Positions 46,070 through 54,102 of a stretch of DNA of 64,000 nucleotides are shown here, piece after piece. Both the position numbers and the translations under genes were made by a program. The notes under the pieces were generated by a model. It saw only the letters and a list, made by a program, of their open reading frames with translations, had not been told where the DNA came from and made no database searches. Origin of the DNA: Clostridium sp. CAG:710 (lineage in GTDB: Bacteria > Bacillota_I > Bacilli_A > RF39 > UBA660); NCBI GenBank assembly GCA_000432595.1, contig HF996865.1, forward strand, positions 1 to 64,000. The letters run 5' to 3'. The stretch's first letter is position 1, and each line of letters opens with the position of its first letter.

Positions 46070-47189
46070 AATTTATCCTATCACCCAATTTATCTACGCT
46101 CTCTATAAAATAATTTAATGATTTATACCATTCAAACATCCCAAATTTTTTATTTTTATATTTTTCTAATTCTTCATCGGTATAGTGTTTATTTATTTCT
46201 TTCCACCTATTTACTACCCTCTTATAACATTCTTCTATAGAAGTTCTTATAATTATTATTTTTCCTTTTATTAATTTAATTTCTTCCTCTGCCCTTAAAT
46301 TTCTAAACTGCGCTGAATCTATAACTAGTGTTTTATCAGTACTTTTATAATATTCTAATATATCTTTATAAATGGTACTAAACTCATTACATATATCTGG
46401 AATGCTACTATTATATTTTTTCTTTAAATATTCTCTAAATTCAATGCAATTTTTATTATTAGTTGGTGTATCTTTAGTTATTTCATCAGTATCTATTACA
46501 ATATATTTATCATCATCAATATATTTCTTAGTATATGTTGATTTACCACTTCCAGACTCTCCTGTTATATTTATAACCTTATCATTAGTAATATCTTTTA
46601 TATATGGTTCTTTATCAACAAATCTACTTATTAATAATTCTGATTTAACTTCATATAGATAGTTCTCTATTTCTTTAACAAGAGCATTTATATCTTTTCT
46701 ATCATCTTTATTACCATGTGAAATAAAATCATTCCATTCTTCTAAAACAATATCTATATTATCCCTATTAACCTTATCCTTAAAAATTCTATAAGCAGTT
46801 TTCTTATAATTCATAATGCTTACAACAGCCAATGCTTTGTAGTAAGACTTTTCAGGTATTTTAGATATTTTGTAAAAATGAAGTGCTAAATCATCATCAA
46901 CTTTTCTAGGATTCTTAATAATTATTTTATTGGTTCTATAAATTGTTGTTGCTCCATCTAATCTAATATTTTCTGCATCATCTGGTACTATTACATCATA
47001 AATTGTATCTCCACGATGAAGCCATCTTAAAATACATTCTTCACTGCAATAATTAAAGCCTCCAAAATCTCTTCCATTTTCGGCTTTAGGATTCCAATTA
47101 TTTGCAACATTTATTTCATTTAACTTATATTCAAAATCACTCTTAGCACCACTTGTTGTACCCCACATTACTTTTACATATTTAGCCAT
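46062..47189 (-). CDS. P-loop kinase-like protein with an unassigned N-terminal domain
   Basis: Residues about 195-375 form a P-loop kinase-like domain: Walker A GESGSGKST near 212, YIVIDTDEITKD near 228, IDSAQFRNLR near 290, and a C-terminal REV-like stretch around IEECYKRVVNRWKEINKHY. The first 190 residues (MWGTTSGAKSDFEYKLNEI, FGGFNYCSEECILRWLHRGDTIYDVIVPDDAENIRL) form a separate domain I recall from small Bacillota proteins but cannot name. The substrate is unknown; zeta-toxin- or nucleoside-kinase-like roles are both possible. The ATG at 47189 is preceded by AGGTGGG. Confidence 0.6.
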   Translation of the reverse strand: MAKYVKVMWGTTSGAKSDFEYKLNEINVANNWNPKAENGRDFGGFNYCSEECILRWLHRGDTIYDVIVPDDAENIRLDGATTIYRTNKIIIKNPRKVDDDLALHFYKISKIPEKSYYKALAVVSIMNYKKTAYRIFKDKVNRDNIDIVLEEWNDFISHGNKDDRKDINALVKEIENYLYEVKSELLISRFVDKEPYIKDITNDKVINITGESGSGKSTYTKKYIDDDKYIVIDTDEITKDTPTNNKNCIEFREYLKKKYNSSIPDICNEFSTIYKDILEYYKSTDKTLVIDSAQFRNLRAEEEIKLIKGKIIIIRTSIEECYKRVVNRWKEINKHYTDEELEKYKNKKFGMFEWYKSLNYFIESVDKLGDRINYE

Positions 47190-47275
47190 TTTCCCACCTC
47201 ATAAAAATATACTGTTTTGTATTAAAAATTATCAAGTTATTTATTCTAATAAAATTATATCAAAACAAACAAAAA

Positions 47276-47299
47276 AAATCTCCATTATACAGAAGATTT
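47276..47299 (-). terminator. Terminator of the mtnN gene
   Basis: AAATCTCC (47276-47283) pairs with GAAGATTT (47292-47299) with one G-U pair; eight T follow on the minus strand. Confidence 0.7.
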
Positions 47300-47306
47300 A
47301 CATTAA

Positions 47307-47990
47307 TTATACATTTTTTAATATTTCATTCATCATACAAGCAACCTTTTTAGAACTCTTATCTAAAAACTCTTCATATGTCAAAACATTATTTCCACCA
47401 GGGATATCAGAAATACTTCTAATAATTAAAAAAGGAACATGACTTAAAAAGCATACTTGGGCAATGCTTGCGCCTTCCATTTCAACAGCTAAAGCATTGA
47501 ACTTTTTATTAATTTTATTACTCATTGCAATATCAGTACAAAAAATATCACCAGAAGCAATTACACCTATTTTATATGTATCATCACAAATAGCATTACT
47601 AGCAATGTTAAGTAAATAATCATCACTATCTATAAATGTTCCAACATTAGGTATATATCCCTTTTCATGATTAAAAGCCGTTATATCAAAATCATGTTGA
47701 ACTAACCTCTTACCTATAACAACATCCAAAACATTCAATGAATCGTCAACACCACCAGCTACACCTATATTGAAAATACAATCAACCTTCATATTATCAA
47801 TCAATATCTGTGTCGTCCTAGCCGCATTAACTTTACCAACTCCACTCTCAACTAAAATACATATAGTATCATTTATCTTGCCCTCATAAAACTTTAAATC
47901 AAATATCTCATACTCATTATCAATTGTTAAATATTCACATAAAGCATCCAACTCTTCCCTCATCGCAAATATAATACCAATTTTTTCCAT
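47307..47990 (-). CDS. mtnN: 5'-methylthioadenosine/S-adenosylhomocysteine nucleosidase
   Basis: Cleaves MTA and SAH to adenine and the corresponding thioribose. The 227-residue protein has GIIFAMREELDAL at the start, VESGVGKVNAARTTQILI, FNIGVAGGVDDSLNVLDVVIG, SGDIFCTD, and the active-site FNALAVEMEGASIAQVC with ISDIPGG at the end. These are the family's catalytic regions. The ATG at 47990 is chosen because AGGTGATGTAT precedes it. It follows the prolyl-tRNA editing gene by nine bases. Confidence 0.95.
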   Translation of the reverse strand: MEKIGIIFAMREELDALCEYLTIDNEYEIFDLKFYEGKINDTICILVESGVGKVNAARTTQILIDNMKVDCIFNIGVAGGVDDSLNVLDVVIGKRLVQHDFDITAFNHEKGYIPNVGTFIDSDDYLLNIASNAICDDTYKIGVIASGDIFCTDIAMSNKINKKFNALAVEMEGASIAQVCFLSHVPFLIIRSISDIPGGNNVLTYEEFLDKSSKKVACMMNEILKNV

Positions 47991-47999
47991 ATACATCAC

Positions 48000-48488
48000 C
48001 TATATTTCTACAACAAAAACTTCATTTCCATGTTCTTTTATTATATTTATTAAATCTTCTACTTTTAACCATACATCAGCAGTATTATCATTTGGATGTA
48101 CTCCAATTATATGATCTCCCATAAAAAACTCACTATCCAAGTAAAATTGTACCCTCAAATTCTTATCATTTAATAACCCCATTGGTGTAACTGAACCAGG
48201 AACTAGCCCCATAATATTATTTAAGTCATCTGAAGATGCAAATGTTAAAGGTCGTGTATTGTTATTCTTCCTAAACTTCTTTAAATCAACTCTTTTATCA
48301 CCCTTAACAGTTATTAAATAATAATTATTTTTCTTATCATCCCTAACAAAAAGGTTTTTAGCAGCATCGGAAGGATATAACAAATCAAGTTCACTAGACT
48401 CCTTCATATTATAAATGGGTTTATGTTCATCTATTTCATACCATATATTTCTTGTTTTTAAATAATCATAAACATCTTGTTTTTTCAT
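48000..48488 (-). CDS. Prolyl-tRNA editing protein (YbaK/ProX/PrdX family)
   Basis: The 162-residue protein has the YbaK-type pattern: KNLFVRDDKKNNYYLITVKGDKRVDLKKF, ASSDDLNNIMGLVPGSVTPMGLLND and DHIIGVHPNDNTADVWLKVEDLINII. These are the PrdX/ProX hallmarks of free-standing deacylases that clear Ala-tRNA(Pro). The conserved lysine of this family lies in VKGDKRVD. GAGGTGTGTT supports the ATG at 48488, six codons into the longest frame. Confidence 0.9.
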   Translation of the reverse strand: MKKQDVYDYLKTRNIWYEIDEHKPIYNMKESSELDLLYPSDAAKNLFVRDDKKNNYYLITVKGDKRVDLKKFRKNNNTRPLTFASSDDLNNIMGLVPGSVTPMGLLNDKNLRVQFYLDSEFFMGDHIIGVHPNDNTADVWLKVEDLINIIKEHGNEVFVVEI

Positions 48489-48538
48489 AACACACCTCTT
48501 AAGCAATTACTAAATTACTATATCATAAAATAAAAGAA

Positions 48539-48560
48539 AACTCCATCTTGTAATGAAGTT
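48539..48560 (-). terminator. Terminator of the two-component operon
   Basis: AACTCCAT (48539-48546) pairs with ATGAAGTT (48553-48560); TTTTC follows on the minus strand. GAAGTTGT (48555-48562) can alternatively pair with ACAACTTC (48579-48586) across the sensor kinase stop, so two hairpins compete. Confidence 0.55.
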
Positions 48561-48576
48561 GTCTAATAGCTTATAT

Positions 48577-49803
48577 CTACAACTTCGCCTTAAAATATTT
48601 TATTATAAATGTTGTACCCTTTTCCTTTTTTGATTCAACAACAATTTGACCATTATCTTTTTCTATAATTGCTTTTGATAAAGATAGACCTATTCCTATA
48701 CTATCCTTATTAATATCAGTATTTTCCCCCTTATAAAATCTTTTAAAAATATTAATTGTATCTTCCGCACTCATTCCCTTACCAAAATCTTTTATCCTAA
48801 ATTCAGTATATAAATTATTATCATTACATTCAAGAATTACTTTATTATCATCATGCGAATATTCAATGGCATTTTTTAAAATATTAGTTAAAGCCTCAAC
48901 TTGCCATTTAAAATCACATTTAATTTTGTTTTTACATCTATTATCAACTACAATACAAATATTTTTTAAATCACTTAAATTAGATACATTACTAATTACC
49001 GCATCAATGATTTTTTGCACAGAAACTTCTTTTGGATAAAAAGTTATAGTATTAGATTCAAATCTAGATAATTTAAGTATTGCTTGAACTAAAAAAGTTA
49101 TACTAGCCATTTCTCTTTTAATATGTCTTATAAATTCTTCTCTTACTTCTACTTTCATATTAGGATCGTCACTTATATTATCAAGCATTATATTAATTGA
49201 CGTTAAAGGAGTTTTCAATTGATGAGAAATATCTTGTAAAGAATTCTTTATATTTATTTTATCTTTTAGAGAATTATCTGCATTCTCCTTTAACATAATA
49301 GTTGTTTTATATATTTCTTCCCTTAGTATAGATAATTTATCTTCAGATAGTTCATCAATATTTAGTTCATAATTCTTATGATTAATTTTTTCTAACAACC
49401 GAATTATTTTATCTATTTCCTTATCACTTTCTAGGTGTGAGGTAACAAACAAATATATTAAAGTCACTAAACATAATCCAATAATTACTACTTTATATAT
49501 ATTATACCTAACATTAAGTTTATCATTTTGAATAAGTAATGAATCAATTTCTATATCATAACCATATTCTTTTAAAATATTAGTTTTAGAGTTATCTGAA
49601 TTTAATATTTTTATTAAATCATCCTTTGTTATATCAGGATATTTTTCCTGTAAGAGAAGAAATATACCGTTTATTTTATAATTAAAATTCCTTTTATATT
49701 CATTATATTCTAACTTACTAATAAATATAAAACTTATTAAAAAGACAATCACAACAATTAAAATTTGTATTAAATACTTTTTTAAATATTTTCTATTCTT
49801 CAT
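48577..49803 (-). CDS. Sensor histidine kinase
   Basis: The 408-residue protein has two membrane segments (about 10-28 and 105-122) around an extracytoplasmic sensor of about 75 residues, a HAMP-like linker, the H box DISHQLKTPLTS near 190, and the N, G1 and G2 boxes (ALTNILKNAIEYSHD, RIKDFGKGMS, GIGLSLSKAII). It is the partner of the response regulator, whose gene it overlaps by 11 bases. The pair sits downstream of an ABC transporter with a large FtsX-type permease, as in BceRS/SalKR-like antimicrobial-peptide sensing modules. Confidence 0.9.
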   Translation of the reverse strand: MKNRKYLKKYLIQILIVVIVFLISFIFISKLEYNEYKRNFNYKINGIFLLLQEKYPDITKDDLIKILNSDNSKTNILKEYGYDIEIDSLLIQNDKLNVRYNIYKVVIIGLCLVTLIYLFVTSHLESDKEIDKIIRLLEKINHKNYELNIDELSEDKLSILREEIYKTTIMLKENADNSLKDKINIKNSLQDISHQLKTPLTSINIMLDNISDDPNMKVEVREEFIRHIKREMASITFLVQAILKLSRFESNTITFYPKEVSVQKIIDAVISNVSNLSDLKNICIVVDNRCKNKIKCDFKWQVEALTNILKNAIEYSHDDNKVILECNDNNLYTEFRIKDFGKGMSAEDTINIFKRFYKGENTDINKDSIGIGLSLSKAIIEKDNGQIVVESKKEKGTTFIIKYFKAKL

Positions 49804-50446
49804 CTATTCTATACCCTATACCCTTTATTGTTATAATTATATCAGTACCTAGCTTTTCCCTGATTCTTTTTAAATAAACAGTTATAGTATGATCATCAAC
49901 ATCATTACCAGTCCATTCCCAAATCTTTTCTAAAATAGTATTTCTACTTACAGCACTACCAATATTTATAAATAATAAATGTAGTATCTTTAGTTCCAAA
50001 CTTGATAATTCTACCTTTATATTATTCTTATTAACTACCATCTTATCTAAATCAAAACTAATGTCTTTAACCTTAATTACTGATGAGTTCTTATTTCTTA
50101 AAATAATTTTATTTACTCTTGCTAATAACTCCCTTGTAGAAAAAGGTTTTGTCATATAATCCTCTGCGCCAAGATTAAGACCTTTTATAATATCATCTTC
50201 ATCATCTCGTGCCGTTAAAAATATAACTGGTATTTGACTTTTTTTAATATTATCCTCATACAAATTAAAACCATTCCCATCAGGAAGCGAAACATCTAAA
50301 ATTATAAGTTCTGGAGTATTGTTATTCAAATATTCTATTGCGTCTTTCATAGTAGTTTTATAATCCAAACAATAACTATTCATTTTAAACGCATATACTA
50401 ATCCTTCCGCAATACTTTCATTATCTTCAACCAATAATATACACAT
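49793..50446 (-). CDS. OmpR-family response regulator
   Basis: The 217-residue protein has a receiver domain with the acidic pocket VEDNES, the phosphoacceptor D in LIILDVSLPDG, FLTARDDEDD and the Lys in MTKPFSTREL, and a winged-helix C-terminal domain (LSSLELKILHLLFINIGSAVSR, VDDHTITVYLKRIREKLG). GGAGGAGAAGTT supports the ATG at 50446. It lies after the ABC permease and overlaps the kinase. Direct repeats before the transporter genes (53776-53794) could be its binding sites. Confidence 0.93.
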   Translation of the reverse strand: MCILLVEDNESIAEGLVYAFKMNSYCLDYKTTMKDAIEYLNNNTPELIILDVSLPDGNGFNLYEDNIKKSQIPVIFLTARDDEDDIIKGLNLGAEDYMTKPFSTRELLARVNKIILRNKNSSVIKVKDISFDLDKMVVNKNNIKVELSSLELKILHLLFINIGSAVSRNTILEKIWEWTGNDVDDHTITVYLKRIREKLGTDIIITIKGIGYRIDEE

Positions 50447-50485
50447 AACTTCTCCTCCTATCAATAATTATAGCATATAAACAAA

Positions 50486-50504
50486 GGGATATGTTAAATA
50501 TCCC
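50486..50504 (-). terminator. Weak hairpin after the FtsX permease gene
   Basis: GGGATAT (50486-50492) pairs with ATATCCC (50498-50504); only a short TTTG follows on the minus strand, so it may be a partial terminator before the regulator gene. Confidence 0.4.
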
Positions 50505-50512
50505 ATAGCTTA

Positions 50513-53059
50513 CTATATGTTCTCTTTTCTGATTGTTTCAATCATATTTTGCTTATTAATTTTATTCATTGAGTATTTCATTATCATATAGACCACTATA
50601 AAGACAAATAAAATACAAATAAGAATTGCTTTATAAGGTAAAACAAATTGTGTATCAATTTTACCAGCAAAAGCTCTATGAACAAAGTATGATCCAATTA
50701 TGCCTAGAATACTACCATATATTAGTGACTTAGAAGAATAAAATAATGTCTCCAAATTAATCATATGATTAAATTCTTTTTTAGTCATACCAACACTTTT
50801 TAGCATTGCAAATTCTTTTTGCCTTAACTCCATATTTGAAGTAATTGTATTAAAGATATTAGTAACACCAATTAATGTAATAACACAAATAAATCCATAT
50901 AAGAATATACTAATTACAATTACTATAGATTTTTCTGCTTTTGCTTCTTCATCCATATCATAATAATTTAATTCATCATCCATATTTAAAATATTATTAG
51001 TTAACTGTTCCGTATCTGATGAATCTATCATTAAGTCAGCACCATAATAATCAATATTATTAAAGTATTTATTATTTAATACTATATAACCACCATTTGA
51101 ATAAACGTTTTCAAATCCATAAGGCATTATATTACTAACCAAACCAATATCAATACTTATGTTATCTTCATTAAGAAGTTTAGAATCTATTGTATCACCT
51201 GATTTATAAGTATATATTCTATCCTCATATTCTTTTTTACTTTTATTATCATAAAATCTATACATATCAGTTAAGATACTTTTATCTTTTAAATAATCAT
51301 AATTACCCTTGACTTTTTTCACATAAGATTTAAAAGTACTATCATCTAATAATATAATATTTAAGCGTGCATACTTTTTAATGCATTTATCATTTTTGTC
51401 ATATTCACATTCCAAAGGCTCTTTTGGATTAATTTTAGAAATATCATCAATTAAAATACTTGGTTTAGCATAATATACTAAATAACTTGCATTTACACTA
51501 TCTAAATTCCTTATTTCGTTTATTTCATCCATTGAACTATTATTATTAAAAGTTATTCTATAATTGTAGTCATAATTCTGATAATAATTACCAGATTGTT
51601 TAAAGCCTTCATTTATGAAAGTAAACATCGAAATAAATACAAATATACTTACTGTTAAGGAAACAACTGTTGTACGATATTTTTTCTTACTTCTTTTTAA
51701 ATTTTTATATGCTAGAACCCCACCTGTTTTAAATACATTTTTAATCAATTTTGGAGTTTTAAGTTTTTTAGAACTTATTTTAATGTCATTAGTATTTCTC
51801 AAATTATCAATTGGGCTTACTTTTGATGCTTTCTTTGCTGAGGATATTGCTGAAAAATAAATTGTAACAAAACCAAGTATTATAGAAATTATAATTGCTA
51901 CAAACGATACTTTAAATACCATTCCATCAATATTATTGAACAAGAAATCTCCTAAAAATAAGTTTACTATTTTTAAAAGTACAAATACAGCAATAATCCC
52001 ACATATAATACCTATTGGAATAGCAATCAACCCTAAGATAAATCCCTCAGTTAAAACACTCTTTTTAATTTGCTTTTTAGTTGCACCTACACTAGATAAC
52101 ATTCCATACATCCTCATTTTCTCAGTTGTAGAAATAGCAAACGAGTTTCTTATACAAAATATACTTGTAAAAATAATAATAAATATTACAACTTCAGCAA
52201 TAGATAGCAACATACTAAATGTTGAATCAGAAAACTTTAATGCTTCCCATCTTAACAATTCATTATTAAGTGTATAATCATATCGAGGATTATTAATTCC
52301 CATATTAACAACTTCATCGTAATTTCTAGCCCCTAATAATTCTACAAATGAATTTTTATCTCTAGGATTCTTTAAAGAAATAAAAACACTAAAATTATCT
52401 TTATTAGTTGAAGTTGTTATTGTAGTATAAGCAGGTGCAGACATAGGTTCAAAACTAACATCTGGTCTTTTTATAATACCAACAACTCTATATTTTTTTG
52501 TATTAGGATTTTTAATTATTTCATTACCTTTATCAAATGGATTACTATCATTTAAAACATAATCATCTTCAAGTGTTACTCTATCTCCAACATTAACAGT
52601 TATTTCATCATCAATTTTTAAATTAGCTTTACCATTTTTATTAAGATGTTCACTAATTATTATTTCATTATCATTTTTGGGAAATCTTCCCTTAATTAAT
52701 TTGAATTCTAAATTATTAAAAGCCTCTTTATTCATTCCATAAAATTTTAGATATGGTTTATACTCATTTTTAATTGTATCTAACTTTGCATATCCATCTT
52801 CAGATATTGTATAAATATTATCAATATCTTTATTTAATTTTAGCCTCTTAAGTTTGTCATTAGATACATTATATAATCTAATATGCCAATAACCAGATTC
52901 ATTAATTGCATTTTGAATTAGCGTTTCTCTAAAACTTGATACCATATTACTAACAGCGCATATTAAAGCAACTGATAAAATAATGCCTATTATCGTGCCC
53001 AGACTTCTTTTTTTATTCAATTTCAAATTTTTTATAGTTAATTTATTAAGGATATTCAT
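50513..53059 (-). CDS. FtsX-type ABC transporter permease
   Basis: The 848-residue protein has an N-terminal membrane segment (GTIIGIILSVALICAVSNM), a large extracytoplasmic MacB-like domain, then an FtsX block near 275-405 (AEVVIFIIIFTSIFCIRNSFAIS, MYGMLSSVGATKKQIKKSVL), a second segment and large domain, and a second FtsX block at the end (LRQKEFAMLKSVGMTKKEFNHMINLE). The duplicated layout fits permeases of antimicrobial-peptide or lipoprotein-type exporters. Its ATPase gene begins the pair four bases upstream. It probably forms a sensing/defence module with the following two-component genes. Confidence 0.88.
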   Translation of the reverse strand: MNILNKLTIKNLKLNKKRSLGTIIGIILSVALICAVSNMVSSFRETLIQNAINESGYWHIRLYNVSNDKLKRLKLNKDIDNIYTISEDGYAKLDTIKNEYKPYLKFYGMNKEAFNNLEFKLIKGRFPKNDNEIIISEHLNKNGKANLKIDDEITVNVGDRVTLEDDYVLNDSNPFDKGNEIIKNPNTKKYRVVGIIKRPDVSFEPMSAPAYTTITTSTNKDNFSVFISLKNPRDKNSFVELLGARNYDEVVNMGINNPRYDYTLNNELLRWEALKFSDSTFSMLLSIAEVVIFIIIFTSIFCIRNSFAISTTEKMRMYGMLSSVGATKKQIKKSVLTEGFILGLIAIPIGIICGIIAVFVLLKIVNLFLGDFLFNNIDGMVFKVSFVAIIISIILGFVTIYFSAISSAKKASKVSPIDNLRNTNDIKISSKKLKTPKLIKNVFKTGGVLAYKNLKRSKKKYRTTVVSLTVSIFVFISMFTFINEGFKQSGNYYQNYDYNYRITFNNNSSMDEINEIRNLDSVNASYLVYYAKPSILIDDISKINPKEPLECEYDKNDKCIKKYARLNIILLDDSTFKSYVKKVKGNYDYLKDKSILTDMYRFYDNKSKKEYEDRIYTYKSGDTIDSKLLNEDNISIDIGLVSNIMPYGFENVYSNGGYIVLNNKYFNNIDYYGADLMIDSSDTEQLTNNILNMDDELNYYDMDEEAKAEKSIVIVISIFLYGFICVITLIGVTNIFNTITSNMELRQKEFAMLKSVGMTKKEFNHMINLETLFYSSKSLIYGSILGIIGSYFVHRAFAGKIDTQFVLPYKAILICILFVFIVVYMIMKYSMNKINKQNMIETIRKENI

Positions 53060-53062
53060 ATT

Positions 53063-53734
53063 CTACATCCCCTTAACAATTCTTCCATCTTCTATTTTAA
53101 TTATTCTATCAGCACATTTAGCAATTTCCATATTATGAGTAATCATTATAATAGTTTGTTTATATTCTTTATTAGATTTTTTAAGTAGCTCCATAATTTC
53201 ATCACTAGACTTTGAATCCAAGTTTCCAGTTGGTTCATCCGCTAGAATAATAGTTGGATTAGTTATCAAAGCTCTACCTATTGATGTTCTTTGTTGCTGA
53301 CCGCCTGATAATTCATTTGGTAAATGATCCTTCCTATTTTCTAACCCTAGTAATTTTATTAATTGATTTAAATATCCACTATCTGGTTTTCTATTATCTA
53401 AATCAAGAGGTAATGTAATATTCTCTACTACATTAAGTATAGGTATTAGATTATAAAATTGATAAATTAAACCTACCTGTCTTCTTCTAAATATAGCTAG
53501 TTTATCATCATCATAATTGTAAATGTTTTTCCCATCAATAAAAACTTTACCAGAAGTCGGGCGATCCACCCCTCCAATTAAATGAAGTAATGTAGATTTA
53601 CCTGAACCAGATGCACCAACTATTGCGACAAATTCACCTTTTTCTACTGAAAATGATACATCATTAAGTGCAATAACTTTAGTTGTACCACTGCCATAAA
53701 CTTTTGTAAGATTCTCTACTCTTAAAATTTCCAT
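53063..53734 (-). CDS. ABC transporter ATPase (MacB/BceA-like)
   Basis: The 223-residue protein has Walker A GASGSGKST near 41, Q loop YQFYNLIP, signature LSGGQQQRTSIGRAL, Walker B ILADEPTGNLD and the switch histidine in MITHNMEIA. The ISQ pattern is that of LolD/MacB/BceA ATPases. The ATG at 53734 gives the best ribosome-site spacing to GGGAG; one two codons earlier is also possible. It precedes the FtsX permease by four bases. Confidence 0.93.
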   Translation of the reverse strand: MEILRVENLTKVYGSGTTKVIALNDVSFSVEKGEFVAIVGASGSGKSTLLHLIGGVDRPTSGKVFIDGKNIYNYDDDKLAIFRRRQVGLIYQFYNLIPILNVVENITLPLDLDNRKPDSGYLNQLIKLLGLENRKDHLPNELSGGQQQRTSIGRALITNPTIILADEPTGNLDSKSSDEIMELLKKSNKEYKQTIIMITHNMEIAKCADRIIKIEDGRIVKGM

Positions 53735-53760
53735 ATACATTTCTCCCTTCTTACAACTTC

Positions 53761-53794
53761 ATTATATACTTTCAAAGTTACAACTAAGTTACAA
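53761..53794 (-). promoter_or_regulatory. Candidate promoter with direct repeats for the ABC transporter operon
   Basis: On the minus strand TATAAT (53761-53766) is preceded by two copies of TTGTAACT (53794-53787 and 53783-53776), 11 bases apart. Eleven-base direct repeats near -35 are the usual target of OmpR/PhoB-type regulators. In the gene-free stretch 53735-54102 the remaining content is the hairpins and the ppdK-end copy listed separately. Confidence 0.55.
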
Positions 53795-53855
53795 AAGTAA
53801 ATTTTAATTTAATTATATCCTTTATTTACTATTATGAAAACAAATATACATAATA

Positions 53856-53881
53856 AAAAGGCCAGTTTTACCTAGCCTTTT
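53856..53881 (-). terminator. Terminator beyond the ppdK-end copy
   Basis: AAAAGGCCAG (53856-53865) pairs with CTAGCCTTTT (53872-53881) with one G-U pair. It follows the stop codon of the ppdK-end copy by 17 bases and may be the original ppdK terminator. Confidence 0.75.
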
Positions 53882-53896
53882 ATACTTCAAATATTA

Positions 53897-53926
53897 TTTT
53901 ACTTTCCTGCTTTGATTGCAGCTTGT
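53897..53926 (-). repeat. Copy of the ppdK 3' end (second site)
   Basis: Bases 53903-53926 are identical to 55361-55384, and 29 of 30 match over 53897-53926. In frame it encodes QAAIKAGK and a stop, like ppdK, with AAG for AAA as the only change. Upstream of it the similarity fades quickly. It lies on the same strand as ppdK and beyond the Abi gene. Confidence 0.85.
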
Positions 53927-54010
53927 ACCACAGTTTAGTTTGGGATGCTTTAATATTTTTTCCAACTAATTGACTTAATGTTTTTTTCTTTTAAATTTTT
54001 TGCAAAAAAT

Positions 54011-54036
54011 AGGGCTCTATCCTAAAATAGACCCCT
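54011..54036 (-). terminator. Terminator of the Abi gene
   Basis: AGGGCTCTAT (54011-54020) pairs with ATAGACCCCT (54027-54036) with one mismatch; ATTTTTTG follows on the minus strand. Confidence 0.6.
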
Positions 54037-54102
54037 TACAAAAATGATTTAACATTTTTTCCTTGCACAGATAATATATCACAAATATTTTTCTATGTCA
54101 AA

